Source: Ophioderma brevispina (lineage: Eukaryota; Echinodermata; Ophiuroidea; Amphilepidida; Ophiodermatidae). From it: a stretch of 64,000 nt of DNA. The notes below the pieces were generated by a model, which was not told the origin of the DNA, made no database searches, and was given only the letters and a program-made list of their open reading frames with translations. The first letter of the stretch is position 1. Each line of letters begins with the position of its first letter. The stretch covers positions 1-64,000 of the forward strand of contig JAMKCH010010208.1 in NCBI GenBank assembly GCA_023653785.1. The letters run 5' to 3'. Below, piece after piece: positions 33,481 through 44,940 of this stretch. A program made the translations under genes and the position numbers.

Positions 33481-34332
33481 AGCAATAACCAGGCGGGCAG
33501 CCAAGCCTCATTCATTATAGCAACTCACCAAAAATGTCAAAAGAAGTTACAGAAATACGGAGTGCAAACCACAAACCAATTTGGGTGCTTTGATGTGGGT
33601 CGATCATGTGTGTTCCCATGACCCACATACGACCTCGTCCTCGTTCGTTATTAATACAAAAAAAAATCAGAAATAACCCTTCCAGTGGAGTTGATTCTTC
33701 ATCTCCTACGGTTTTGGAATAAGAAAATATTCCTTGACAACGTATAAACAATTCAGAATTTTTTGTCAAGATTTCGCTTTTATGTGTTAAACCAATGGCG
33801 ACGTCTGAAATTGGGATTTCTTGGCCGTCCTCCCCTGGCAATAACAGCACATTTTTTGAAGAGTGCCCCCAATTTTCAAAATTTGATATTTTTGCACAGT
33901 TATTTTAGTAATTGTCTAGGAAACTATATCTACGAATGAGAATGCTAAAAAATGCGTATTTATCATAAAATAAGTGATTTTGTAATTAAAATTGGGATCC
34001 CAGATTGTACTTACTGGCACAGCTGGAAATGCTAAGTTTATGTCCGTCCATGATGAACTAATGCCACCTATAGACACATAAATGGCTTTTAATTAAATTT
34101 CCCGGCTATTTCATATTGGAAGGCCGTTTCTAACAGCCGTTGAATTATTATTGGAGATCTCCGATATTAATTATTCCAGTTACAAAACTCCTTCATTTGC
34201 AACACAAAGACATTTTCAAGCTTAACCATTCACAGGTATAGTTTACTCTCCTGTTACCAATGCAACCGTGTAAAAATCTCAAAATATTTGGAAAATTGGG
34301 GGCGCTCTTCAAAAAAATGTGCTAATATTGCT
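33481..34332. mobile_element. TTAA-flanked foldback MITE containing a hAT-like insertion
   Basis: TTAA at 33477-33480 and 34333-34336. The left terminal repeat AGCAATAAC-AGCACATTTTTTGAAG, read across the hAT insertion at 33490-33845, is mirrored by TTCAAAAAAATGTGCTAATA TTGCT at the right, continuing inward through GTGCCCCCAATTTTC / GAAAATTGGGGGCGC. Without the insert it is ~500 bases. A degraded relative is at 41490-41985. Confidence 0.75.
33490..33837 (-). mobile_element. hAT-like MITE, family C, inverted copy
   Basis: CAGGCGGGCAGCCAAGCCTC to GGCCGTCCTCCCCTG, with the exact duplication GCAATAAC at 33482-33489 and 33838-33845. 348 bases. It sits inside the terminal repeat of the TTAA-flanked element 33481-34332. 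Confidence 0.88.
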
Positions 34333-34694
34333 TTAATACAGTTCTTACAGTGTTCAATATTAAAAGTACTTTTATTAGTAGTCCTTATTCAGGGCAATAA
34401 CCATCTTCAACTTGAATATTTTCACTCTACATCAGAGTATTACTCATTTGAAATGTTCCCAATGTTTTCCCAATAGACTATAGACTATGCTGAGTATTAG
34501 ACTAAATGATACAATCAAATTAAAGTGGATGTCTTGCAAGAGAAATTATATTAGGCCACATACAAGCACATACTTACTTGCAATCAAATCCAATACCTAA
34601 AAAAGTAAAACTTATTAGAAGTTGAATATTTCTGTATTTACACTAAAAAAAAAATCAAAGCTTTAGGTTCGTGTGATTTTTGTGTGCAGTTTAA

Positions 34695-35050
34695 AGGGGG
34701 ATGGCCCGATTTAAGTATATGAATTTTCATCTTGATAGACTGTCTTACCCCAAAACCCCATTTGTCAGTTTTGCGACGATCTCAATCGATTTTTTTGTTT
34801 ATTGAGAGATAAAAATGGGAGTTTGTAAGCCCCATAGAGTAACTGTGTAAATTAATATGGTCGACCAAAATGGAGCATATTTTCGCTTTAACTTCCACAA
34901 ACCAAAATCCTTTAGCCCTAAGATTTCACAGGGGTAAGTAAATGAGAACAAATAGCAGCTTGCTTCTGATCCAAAAATTTCGACCAACCACTTTCCGGTA
35001 AAAATTGGGGTGTCTGGGGACAAGGCTATGAGCGATAGGGCCATGGCCCG
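34695..35050 (+). mobile_element. TTAA-flanked MITE, family B, copy 3
   Basis: TTAA at 34691-34694 and 35051-35054. Ends AGGGGGATGGCCCGATTTA and GGGCCATGGCCCG. It has more single-base indels than copy 2. Confidence 0.82.
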
Positions 35051-35054
35051 TTAA

Positions 35055-36650
35055 TTTTATTGCAATTTTACCAAGGAATATGATATCCCTGCTACCATTC
35101 CCACATCAAATACATTATTGAACTAGAGGATGAAGGAAATCACTGAACCAGATAGATCCATGACACAAGTTAATTAATCATGACCACAAAGCTTTATTTG
35201 TTGTGTGAAAAATTTACTTAGACATCAAAATATTGGCCTGGGTAGTAAATTATTGATGAAATTTTCAGAGTTGGTTGAGAAATGTTATTGTTTTTAGGGA
35301 TGGGACTAAGATGGACCTAATAGGACTTTTTGGGGAGACCCCCACACTCTAAGGACTAACAAAGTAGTCTGAGCTTACCCAAAGGCACTTCTGTACTGGT
35401 AGGACTCATTCTTTATTTGCATTTTGACAAGGGAATTCCAAGGATGTGGAACAGGTCTATTCAGAAGGTGTTTGGAGTCAATCCCACCATATGCAACAGG
35501 TTTCCTCAATAGGGTCATGTGATCACACAAAAACTCCTGATTCTAAACACATAAAAATCCTGACTTCGCTTCCTTTTAGCCCCGAGAAGCGTTGTCTTGA
35601 TGAAGATATTGCACAGCTAGAAAAATATTTGTCTATCGAGGGTATATCTTGTAAAAAATCGATACAAAAAAAAAAATTCAATATTATTATTATTAATTAA
35701 AAATATCAGGCTGACTAAAACCAAACCCTTCATCGTCAGTGTTTTGTAGTCCAACTGACGAGTCTTGTCAAAACAGATTACAGTGTTTCAATAATGTTGT
35801 TCTCGCTAAATATGCCCGGATGCGATACATAAAAGAATATTGTATGAATCCGGGGACATATCAAATGTACATATAAAGATTTTCTTTATATAAAAGATTT
35901 CTTTTTGCACCACTCGTAAGCCTGATATAAATAATCTAATATATATTGATGGCTGCGGTGATAACAGAAAATATCGCCACCAAGCATAGATCGAAATATC
36001 GGGCGAGTGAAGACGGAGCCGATATTTTCTGCGATGGGCGATATTTTCTGATCAACCAAAAAAAAAACCACTCCAAATTATTAGTATATGCAAAAATAGA
36101 AGTGACTGGACCCAATAGTTGAAAAGACTCTCAAAACTCATAAACGGAGATAGTCTTTGATTGACAAGTTGCATGCTAATGCCCAATTTTGTCGCGTATG
36201 TAGTGTGGGCGGTGTGTGGTAGGGCTAATCACCACTTTGTATGGCACCACAGAGCATCAATAATCATAATTATGAGGCAAAGAAATATACCATTTTCAAA
36301 TGGAATATTCCCAACCATTACTAAAGTTGTGTTCACTATAAGAGACATGACCTTTGATAAAGGAAACATTGAGATAACACTAGGAAGACCAAGGTCATGG
36401 GGGAGGCAACCCTAGAGTAATATACTATAGGTGCTACAGTTATTTTGGCACAGATTGGTGTTAATCTCCTCCACAAAATGGGTAGAATATAAGTGGCAAA
36501 AGACTGGGGTCATGACCCACTTCGACATAGGACAGAGTGTAGTGGGAGATTTTTTTCCACGGGAGGTATTTTCTTCAAGTTGCCAAATAGGCCGTGTATT
36601 CTTGTTAGTGCATGATGAATATAGATAATGTCGAACAATTCAAGTGTGAT
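35055..36650. other. Intron 4 sequence, no gene
   Basis: 35915-36060 carries several GATATTTTCTG / AGAAAATATCG words in both orientations, inverted relative to 32690-32765. Otherwise nothing was recognised. Confidence 0.4.
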
Positions 36651-36652
36651 AA

Positions 36653-37006
36653 AGGTGCAAGGAGAGATTTCACATTTCATGTGTCCCTTAAAAAATTCAA
36701 AGATACTGATTTTTGCCCTGAGTAAAGCTTTCCATCAAAAAGCTCTCTCATCTGAAAGGATTTAAGTGAGACATGTTTTTTGGTACATAAAAATTGTGAG
36801 CTTTCTAATTCGTATTATAGGAGCAAAATATGAAATCTCCAGCCGAGTTTATATTGAAAGTTAAGCAAATCAAAATCCCCTGTTTTCTCTCTTTTAAGAC
36901 ATTCTGAACCAATAACAAGGTAAGAAATATTCTTTGAGTTCTCTAATCTATATGAAATTACTATTAGGACACAATATTGGGTTCCTCAAAATCTCTCGTT
37001 GCACCT
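36653..37006 (+). mobile_element. TTAA/TA-type MITE, family A, copy 4
   Basis: AGGTGCAAGGAGAGATTTCA to CAAAATCTCTCGTTGCACCT. Left flank ATAA, right flank TAA. The interior is collinear with copies 1 and 2 but diverged. Confidence 0.75.
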
Positions 37007-37250
37007 TAATGCTACTAGTGAAAGCAGAGTAAGGCGTTAAAAATTACTTCCAGCGGGTTGCGCTTTGAGGTTCGTTATCAGTCGGTCTCTGAGTAGGAGG
37101 TGCCTAGATGATTAAAATTCCAGAGTTGAAAGTATTTATGCATGACTGCACACAAAGGTCACATGGCATGAATAATCATTAAGCATAATGTTTGATAAAA
37201 TTTGGAGAAAAAATATTCAACTTTATGGTTCAAGTTTCAAAAGAAATTAA

Positions 37251-37345
37251 CATTCAATCAGTCAAAGTTTCAACAAATTGGTAAAAACTGGCTTTAATTG
37301 GATGTAATATTTAGCATGAAATTTTCCCCAAAAGACAGCGCAGGA
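37251..37345 (+). repeat. Dispersed repeat L, uninterrupted copy
   Basis: CATTCAATCAGTCAAAGTTT ... TGGATGTAATATTTAGCATG AAATTTT matches 40386-40420 joined to 41158-41225, where ~735 bases intervene. The surrounding sequence to 38190 shows no gene. Confidence 0.45.
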
Positions 37346-37642
37346 AAAATATGACAATATGGTTGCCATACTAGGCATAAAAAGTGTATTAGCTTATTTT
37401 AAAATGAAGGATAGCTGTTTTGTATTGGTTGATCGTAAATCGTGTCTGCAGATTGAATCAAAATGAGTACCTATTAAATCCAAATCATGCATATTGGTTT
37501 GATCTAGAAACCACATAGTAGTGGGTCAATAAGGATGAATTGGTCGTCTTCTTTGTTTAGAAAGGGCATTGTATAATATGCTAGGAATGTTATGATGAAC
37601 ACTTTGGACCTAAGACTTATACTCTTTTCTTTCCACTACTCA

Positions 37643-37717
37643 GCCCCTGCGGTCTAGTGGGTATAAATATCTGTCTAGGACACAGCTGTCGCTGGTTCAA
37701 ATGCATCGGCGAGCATG
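37643..37717 (+). repeat. tRNA-like sequence (probable SINE head)
   Basis: Box A-like GGTCTAGTGGGTA (37651) and box B GGTTCAAATGC (37694) have spacing near that of a tRNA gene. The acceptor stem is poor. Probably a tRNA-derived SINE or pseudogene. Confidence 0.35.
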
Positions 37718-38191
37718 TGGATTTTTACAGCTGATGTGCACTATTATTATTCTGTTAACAGCAGGGGGGGTGGGACACGATATGCTCGATTTGGGCATTG
37801 GGGATTTCCAAACGGTAATTTGGGGAACTGCTACGTGCATTTACTATAGCAGTCTCGGTCCCAGTGACATTAAAAAAATCATCTCTTAAACCTTTGTTCA
37901 AAAGATCTTAGTAATATCATGATAAATTAAGAAAAAATTATTGACTTCAAAGTCCGTCGGGGTTAGTGGATTAACCCCGCTGCAAAATAGTGTAATTTCC
38001 AATAACGGTCATTTAGATTTAAATATTCGTGAACAGGCCTAGCCTTTAGTCAAGTCTGTGTGTAACCGTTCGATATGCGTAAGAGCGCCCTCCTACCGTT
38101 GAGTCTTTGAAACAGACTAGCACCCGGAAGATGATGCCGTTTTGAATTTGCTGTTGCTGTTAGGTTGGCATGTCCTACCCCCCCTGGTTAA

Positions 38192-38530
38192 CAGGCCATG
38201 GGCTGATAGCCTCATTCCCGGAAACCCAGTTTTACTGGAAGTTGTCAAAATTTTGGTACCCTGATGAGAGCTACTATTTTTCTCATTTGCCCTGTGAAAT
38301 CATGGGGCTAAAGGATGTTTGGTTTGGGAGGTATGAGCAAAAATGTGCCCCATTTCAGTTGACCAGTATTAATTTCACCCAGTACTCTATGGGGCTTACA
38401 AAATCACATTTTTAGCTCTCACATCAAAACAGATTGAAATAACGATGCAAAACTTTACAGATAAGATTTTGGGTTGAAGGCCATTCTTTCAAGATGAAAA
38501 CTTTATATACTTAAATCAGACCATCCCCCT
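38192..38530 (-). mobile_element. TTAA-flanked MITE, family B, copy 4
   Basis: TTAA at 38188-38191 and 38531-38534. Ends CAGGCCATGGGCTGAT and TCAGACCATCCCCCT. Interior in reverse orientation, as in copy 1. Confidence 0.82.
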
Positions 38531-38534
38531 TTAA

Positions 38535-39920
38535 ATGGTACATTTTAAACATCATGAAAATATGGAGAAAATTATTATCAATAAAAATTCTATATAAAGA
38601 CTCGTTCGGAGAAACAAATGGTGAGCATTGAATTAAATAAAGAAGAAAAATATATGTCTCGAACTCGGTCCTCGCGCTTATTAGGCGCATGCCGGAAAAA
38701 GTGGTGAATTGGGAATTGACATCCCAGGAAATGTGGATATTTGGAGGGAAATTTTTGTTCTTTAAATAAAGAAATATCTAAGAATGAAGGGAATTTTGCA
38801 ATCTTGGAGGGGAAAATTTTGCAAATCTTAGAGAGAAATTTTGATTGTATTCCAAGGAAAAGTTGCATTTTCCAGCCCGTCTAGGTGGAGATTTACCAAT
38901 GGACCACAGAGGACTGTGTTTACGTGGAGAAACGAGCGCCAATGTATTTCTGTCTGATTAAGTATTTCATAAAGCAAATCTAATAACTTCCAAATGTTTG
39001 AAAAAATTAAAGAAAAAACGATACAAATAAGGCCGATATGACCAATTTTGTAAGCACACCCCTTTTCCTCCATTCCAATGGATTTACACAGTTAAGCAAG
39101 AATACGTCAATGTACGGGGCAAGCATTATGAAGTAGTAATAATGACCCATGATTTTGTTTATGGATCTATGAAATAGCCATAATCCTACTTCATTGAGCT
39201 CCAAAATAATTTATGTTCACCAAAATCAATCTCACCAATTAATACTGATGTGTAACTGAAAGGGTTTCATCACTACTACTGTAATCCAGGATAGATACAA
39301 GGTTATGCCAATTAAAGGGACTAAACTCTTTGCAATATCTAAAAAATGGGAAGATCTTGTTTCTTGCTACTGCAACAGGTGAATTGTTTGGATTTGTCAT
39401 AGCAGTTGGCACATGTATAAATAAATTCATTGATTAGATCTGTAGTTGAATAATCAAGAAAATGTAGGCATTAAGTTGGACAACGGCATCTGATATTGAT
39501 ATGTACATTTCTCACTAAAACAAGTTTAATGGTGTGTACATCCCATAGGAATGTCGAAAAAAACCAGGGGTGCAGACTTACAAATTTGGTCATATCTGTC
39601 TTATTACCTAATCAGATTTATTTCATTTTTCAACATTTGGGTGATATTAGATGGTTTTATAAAAAACAACAATTTTCCTTATTCAGTGGGCGGGGTTAGT
39701 AAGAAACACGCAATATCATTGTTGTTGCCTATCTTTATGAGGACGATATTTGATAGTGCGTCGTCGCGCAAGTCTTTACGGGCGCGTGTATAAGGTTACT
39801 CCGTGCATGCAGCTAGTACGGTTTGGTCATTTGAGATGCGGGGGGAATATTTTGCCCTCCTTTTAACTAATAATTGAAATTAAAAATATTTCGGTGATTA
39901 ATTACAACAAAAACTAATAA
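38535..39920. other. Intron 4 sequence, nothing recognised
   Basis: No gene, RNA or assignable repeat was seen. Confidence 0.4.
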
Positions 39921-39923
39921 GAA

Positions 39924-40109
39924 TGAGAATAAAAGATAGGAGTTGTTGTTTTGCCTATCTAAGATCGTGGCTTATTGGATGGGCAGTCCGAAATTTTTTA
40001 TCGTAGTGGATAAAGGCTGCGCCGGCATCCACTTCTCAAATATTGGACTGCCCATCCAAGATGACACGATATTAGATATGGAAACAACAAATCCTATCTT
40101 TTATTCTCA
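39924..40109. repeat. Near-perfect hairpin with ~80-base arms
   Basis: TGAGAATAAAAGATAGGAG ... GATGGGCAGTCC ... TAGTGGAT (39924-40012) is mirrored by ATCCACTTC ... GGACTGCCCATC ... CCTATCTTTTATTCTCA (40026-40109), with a loop of only ~14 bases. The left flank is AATAAG, the right flank AATCTA. It could be a small foldback MITE; no target duplication was resolved. Confidence 0.75.
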
Positions 40110-40385
40110 AATCTATTGATAAGGGATGACATTAAGGTCAAGCTGATCTGAATCCCTGCACAATTTTTTTTGATCCACGTAGTATGTAGGATTCTAGCAG
40201 AATCTATGGGGAGCGAAAAATCAATGCCCATGCACGCAAGGACAAGTAAATGGTACAACCCGAGAGGAGTGATTGTAAGGTAAGGTGAATCATAAGCAAA
40301 ATGTCGTAGCATAAGTTTGACAAAAAAAAGTTCCAATTTTTTTTTTGAAAATTCATAGGAATTAGTTACAAACATAAATAAAAAC

Positions 40386-41225
40386 ATTCAATCAGTCAAG
40401 TTTCAAACCAAACTGGTAGAGTTAACACTTAAGTGACCAAGGGTTTTCACGCCCATTGGTGCCCAAGGGGGGGGTTCCATCCCCCTAAGGGAAACCACTT
40501 TCCCATGGAAATTTTTGCACAAAATTTATACCACATTGTGAAGGGTCATAAGACAACCCCAAACCGCCAATAAAAAATAACATTTGGTTATTTGGGATAC
40601 AAATTAGGGGCAAAACTTGTTTTCAAAACACACGAAAAATGGGAAAAAAAGAAGGGGGAAGAAAATTTCAAATGAGCCTTGCGCTTACATAAACTTTTTT
40701 ACATATATTTAGCAAAAAACTTGAAGTTTAGTTTAGGATCTGTATTTTTATACGGGTTGTGCAAAATACCGTCATTTTCCAAGAGACTTTGTACAGTAAT
40801 GGTTTAGCAACGTCCACAAATGGAATGTTGGTTTCAGCACATAAAGGGTAATCGTTACTATTAATTGTACTTATATGTATGTGTGAAACACTATATCAGC
40901 AAAACAAAAACTTGCTTTGGTTCTTGAATTTTTTTTAATATTCTTAGGAGATCTTGCGTTAGTGCCAAAGGGGGGTTCCATGGGACCCTCACTAATAACT
41001 CATTAACGGCTTGGCCGATTTAATTTTTTGGTTGAAAGAAGCAGCATTTAAAAGTAGACAATTACAAAAGATTTCGGCCGCAAAAAAACACGCGTAAAGA
41101 GGCCAGCGCGAAACAAATTTGGAGTTAACTTTGTGTTGGTATTTCAGTCTCTTCCAACAATCAAGAAACACATTTCTGGTTAGGATGTATATTTAGCATA
41201 AAAATTTTACCCCAACAACAGGCAG
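40386..41225 (+). repeat. Repeat L interrupted by ~735 bases
   Basis: The left part is at 40386-40420 and the right part at 41158-41225, relative to 37251-37345. The intervening DNA contains GGGGTTCCATCCCCC and GGGGTTCCATGGGACC, has no ORF of note, and its ends were not defined. Confidence 0.4.
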
Positions 41226-41489
41226 GAACTATATAATAACTGGCAGTCACCCGCTTTCGCAAACATATTGTACCTGCTTCTTGACCCAGATGAGCTTTTT
41301 AAAATAACTGTTGAAAAAGCATTTTTCATGATTACCCAGCTTCACATTGTAGCACCTCAGAAAGAAACTTGTTATGGCACCAGCCCCAGCTGTCAACCAC
41401 CACAAATTGAAGGCTGTCTACCTGTGATATTGAGAATAACAGTAGACAGAACAGGACAGGACAGAATAGAGTGAGGAGAGCCCGACTAG

Positions 41490-41985
41490 CTATTAAAGCC
41501 CAATAAAGGCACAATTTTTGGGAAAAAAAAAAAAAAAGGGGGGAAGGTTGCCACCAATTCAAAAGTACGATTTTTGCCACAGTTGTGTCGGTATTGTCTA
41601 GAAATATACCTGCGAGCGGGTTAATGCTAAAACAATGGGGTATTAGGATTGAAAGATAGCGGATGTGTAAGTAGAATTGGGATCCCTGAGTGTAATTTAA
41701 TGGCGGAGCGGGATAATGAAATTTTTATGTCCGTCCATGATGAAATTGGTGTCATCTATGAAATGATCTCAAACTGACTTTCCGAACGGCAGAAGAACTA
41801 TTGGATGAGCTTACACACGTACATGGCGTGAGTGTCACAGCAGATCTTTCATATTGGAAAGAAACGTTTCAGCAGCAGTTGAATTATTATCGAGCTCCCA
41901 ATTTAATTATTCTAATACAAAATCTCTTCTTCTGCGACATAGAGAATTTGCGCGTCTACCATCACAGGTTTGTTAATGAGTCATT
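41490..41985 (+). repeat. Degraded copy of the 33481-34332 element
   Basis: Shares ATTGGGATCCC, TTTATGTCCGTCCATGATGA, TCATATTGGAA and TTGAATTATTAT in the same order and spacing as 33990-34160. A G-rich A15 run is near its left end. The right end is unclear. Confidence 0.55.
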
Positions 41986-42026
41986 TTAGACAAAAATTCC
42001 TCAGAGATAAACATTCATTATCTTAT

Positions 42027-42530
42027 CCCCTGGCTTGAAGCAAGGGGGATATTGCGAGGGTGCGCATGTCCGTATGTATGTGATATGTATGTTTGTTCCA
42101 GTTTGTTAGGTTTTTCGTTTTATTTTCCGGCTTCTCCTTCGCAAAGTTTTAAGGTCACGATTTAAACCAGACTTGGGGTGAAGGTGCAATAGGGGTTTTT
42201 ATATGTGGATGATGTCAAAGGTCATAGGACCAAGGTCAAAGGTCATATGAAGTCATGTTCCAGTTCCAGTTTTGTGTTAGGTTTTGGTTTAGTTTTTGTT
42301 TTTCGTGTCCCCTTCGAAAAGCTTAAGTCCGATTTAAACCAGACTTGGGGATGAAGGTGCAATAGGTTCCTTCATATGTGGCTGATGAACAAGGTCAATG
42401 GACCCAGGTCAAGGTCCTAACTGGGGTCCTGTTCCATTCCCTTTTGGTAGTTTTTGGTTAGGTTTTCGTTTTCGTGTCTCCTTCGAAAAGCTTAAGTCCG
42501 ATTTAAACGAGCCTTGGGGGTTAAAGGTTA
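42027..42530 (+). repeat. Repeat H with tandem ~170-base units
   Basis: The head CTGGCTTGAAGCAAGGGGGA TATTGCGAGGGTGCGCATG is followed by about three units containing CCTTCGAAAAGCTTAAGTCC GATTTAAACCAGACTTGGGG, AAGGTGCAATAGG, TTCATATGTGG and AAGGTCAAAGGTCATATG. A further diverged stretch is at 43795-44035, and the head alone at 24538-24632. Confidence 0.6.
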
Positions 42531-43794
42531 GTTACAGTAACATGTAACTCAGGATAGTACTGAGTTACAGAACGTTGCCATTAATACTTAGCCATTTTTC
42601 CTGACTCAGCGAAGTTCAACTTGCAGCAGGATAACTTATCTTTAATTTTATTTTACTCACCCTCAAGACTCCATGCAGCATGTGTATCTCATGATTCTAT
42701 GAGATTGTTGATGTCATTTTTCACTTACCATTTCGGAAAAAATCGATTTTTCGTCCAGTTGTCTCATATTGCTTCCACACACCGACTTGTAAGATAGAAA
42801 TCCGCAAGGACTCAACTGGGATTAGTATGCACGCCACTGGCGAACTACGCGTTCGGTGTTTTTGCGCCATGATTCTATATTTCCTTGACACGATGCTAAG
42901 CCACACCCTCCGCGGAGATATCTAGAGCCAAAGTCCGTCCGAGCGCGTCCTTCTTTATAACATAAATTGACTAAATGCCTTTTTTACGAGGGGGGGTTTC
43001 TTGTATTTTTTTTTGTGCATGTTTTGTTAAATTTTACTTTTTTTATATTTCTCATTTTTATTTACATGTTTATTTACGTCATTGAATTTCGGTTGTGTGC
43101 ACCTAATCCTAATCCTCCACAGATCGATGTATGTGTTGTGGCGTATTTCATGACTAGTCAGACGATGGTAGCCAAGAAATCACAAATTTAGCCGTCGGCA
43201 TTGGTTTAATTAAGAAAAAAAGCACGGGTATTTCTGAATTGTTAGGCGATTTCAAAATTATCACGATTATTATAGACATAGCTCACCTCTTCACTTTTTG
43301 GGATAGGCCAAACTTTTTTTTTTTTTTACTAGGAGGCACGCATAAATACTTTATACCCACATATACCGCATCAAATAGTTATTTTTTGTATGGGCTTGGC
43401 CGGAAGCGTCTGAATATGTGTTGGAAACGGATTTTGTTTCACGGGGTGGAGTGCATTTGGTGTACGTGTGACGACTTAACCTGTCAGTTATGCTTACTGG
43501 TTTATTCGGGACGCAATTTGCTGGTTGATAAATCTCGCTCCATCCTATTTCTTCTCGAATTTACAATTTGTGATATCAAATTGTACAACAAGAATGGTTG
43601 TAGTAATGTAAGCATTGCAAGAATTGACATACATGGCATGTGAGTGCATATTGGCGGTATTTTGTTCTCTGTAACCTTGCAACGTTTGCGTTCATTCAAT
43701 TAAAGTCTGACTCAAAAAAGAAACTAGGACATGAAAATCAGCTGTTCGATAATGTCCAGTGCTAGTGATAAAGGATTCGAATGTCATAGTTACT
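42531..43794. other. Intron 4 sequence with one family C fragment
   Basis: 43165-43245 is a fragment of hAT-like family C (GTAGCCAAGAAATCACAAAT, GGCATTGGTTTAA). ORFs at 42967-43643 have no recognisable domain. Confidence 0.4.
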
Positions 43795-44035
43795 AGGACT
43801 AGGTGAAGGTTTGCATGGGTTCCCTCATTTGTGGATGATGTCATAGGTCATGGACCAGGTCAAAGTTCAACTGAGGTCATGTTCTCCAGTGTCTGGTTAG
43901 TTTTTGTTTTTCTGGTCGTCTTTGAAAAGTTGAAGTCTGATTACAACCTAACTTGGGTCGAAGATGCAATGATGGGTTCCTTCATATGTTGTGGGTCAAA
44001 GGTCACATACCAGGTCAAAGGTTCTCAAACTGTGC
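43795..44035 (+). repeat. Repeat H, diverged units
   Basis: GGTTCCCTCATTTGTGGATG, AGGTCATGTTC and CGAAGATGCAATGATGGGTT follow the order of the 42027-42530 array. The following 44016-44100 has a TCTCAAACTGTG word like a hAT terminus. Confidence 0.45.
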
Positions 44036-44209
44036 CAAACAACCACTTGTGTTACTGCCATCTTGCATTGGCGACTGGGGCAAGGCCAGATCAATTTTTC
44101 AGGGAAAATTAATGATATGCATGCCCACTCTTACATCCCTGTTTGCGGGAAAAAATGAACTTTCCAGTGTTGTCCTGCTCTTGTGTTGCTCACATTTGGA
44201 AAGGGTTAA

Positions 44210-44561
44210 GGTGCAACGAGAGAAATTTTTGATGGTTACCCAAATATGGTCATAAATGAAATTGTCATATAGAATAGACACTCAATAACCATTTCTTACC
44301 TTGATATTGGCTACATGAAAATGCCTTAAACGAGTAGGAAAATGGTGATTCTGATTTATATAAAAATCATAGGCTGAATTAGTATTTGCTCCTATCCGAA
44401 ATTAGACATTTCAAAATGTTGTACCAAAAGAAACTTCTGCAGTTAATCCTTTCAGATGGGGGTATTTCTGATGGAAAAACTTACATCAGGGCAAAAAATC
44501 AGTACTTGCGATTTTTTTTTTTTGGTGAAACCTGATATGTGAAATCTCTCGTTGCACCTTT
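44210..44561 (-). mobile_element. TTAA/TA-type MITE, family A, copy 5
   Basis: TTAA before GGTGCAACGAGAGAAATTT and GTGAAATCTCTCGTTGCACC before TTTTTAA. Reverse orientation. It ends 53 bases before exon 5, so the acceptor's upstream region borders a transposon. Confidence 0.78.
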
Positions 44562-44613
44562 TTAACTGCTTCAAGAGCTGACAGTAACAATCGTGTGGCT
44601 CCTTCTTTGACAG

Positions 44614-44651
44614 GGTGGCATCAAAGCCGTCATCTGGACTGACGTCTTTCA
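44614..44651 (+). CDS. SLC5-family transporter, exon 5
   Basis: Fifth coding exon, 38 bases, after an acceptor ending TTTGACAG. It reads GGIKAVIWTDVF plus two bases of the next codon (CA, expected to complete Gln). This motif at the start of TM6 is nearly invariant in SLC5 proteins. The donor is GTACAG at 44652. It starts in phase 0, as exon 4 requires. The 14.1 kb intron before it is packed with transposons. The donor region is the left edge of a tandem duplication (44651-44893). No following exon was recognised in the remaining 19 kb, so the annotated protein is N-terminal only. Confidence 0.85.
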
Positions 44652-44893
44652 GTACAGTGTTTAATTTGGTTCTATCGTCACTGTGTAGTTTAGGCCTCCG
44701 AGAAGCAGGTGGTGCTAGCTATGTATGGAATTACAACCTTGAGAAAGACACTTAGATATCAGTAAGTAATTAGAATGTCAAGTACAGTGTTTTTATTTGG
44801 ATTCTATTATCCCTGGTTATTTAGACCTCAGAGAAGCTGGTGTTGCTAGCTATGTAGGAATTATAACCTTGAGAAAGGACACTTAGATATCAA
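44651..44893 (+). repeat. Tandem duplication starting at the exon 5 donor
   Basis: 44651-44762 and 44781-44893 are ~80% alike: AGTACAGTGTTT, GAGAAGCAGGTGGTGCTAGC / GAGAAGCTGGTGTTGCTAGC, ACAACCTTGAGAAAGACACT and TAGATATCA. The left copy begins within the donor site of exon 5, so a second GTACAGTG lies 130 bases downstream. Confidence 0.7.
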
Positions 44894-44940
44894 GTAGTAT
44901 GAGATAAGCAAATGTTTCATTATCACTGTGTTGTTAGTAA

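Noticed and set aside
43239..43643. 134-aa ORF in intron 4
   Set aside because: Starts in a family C fragment, contains a T11 run, and has no domain or conserved motif.
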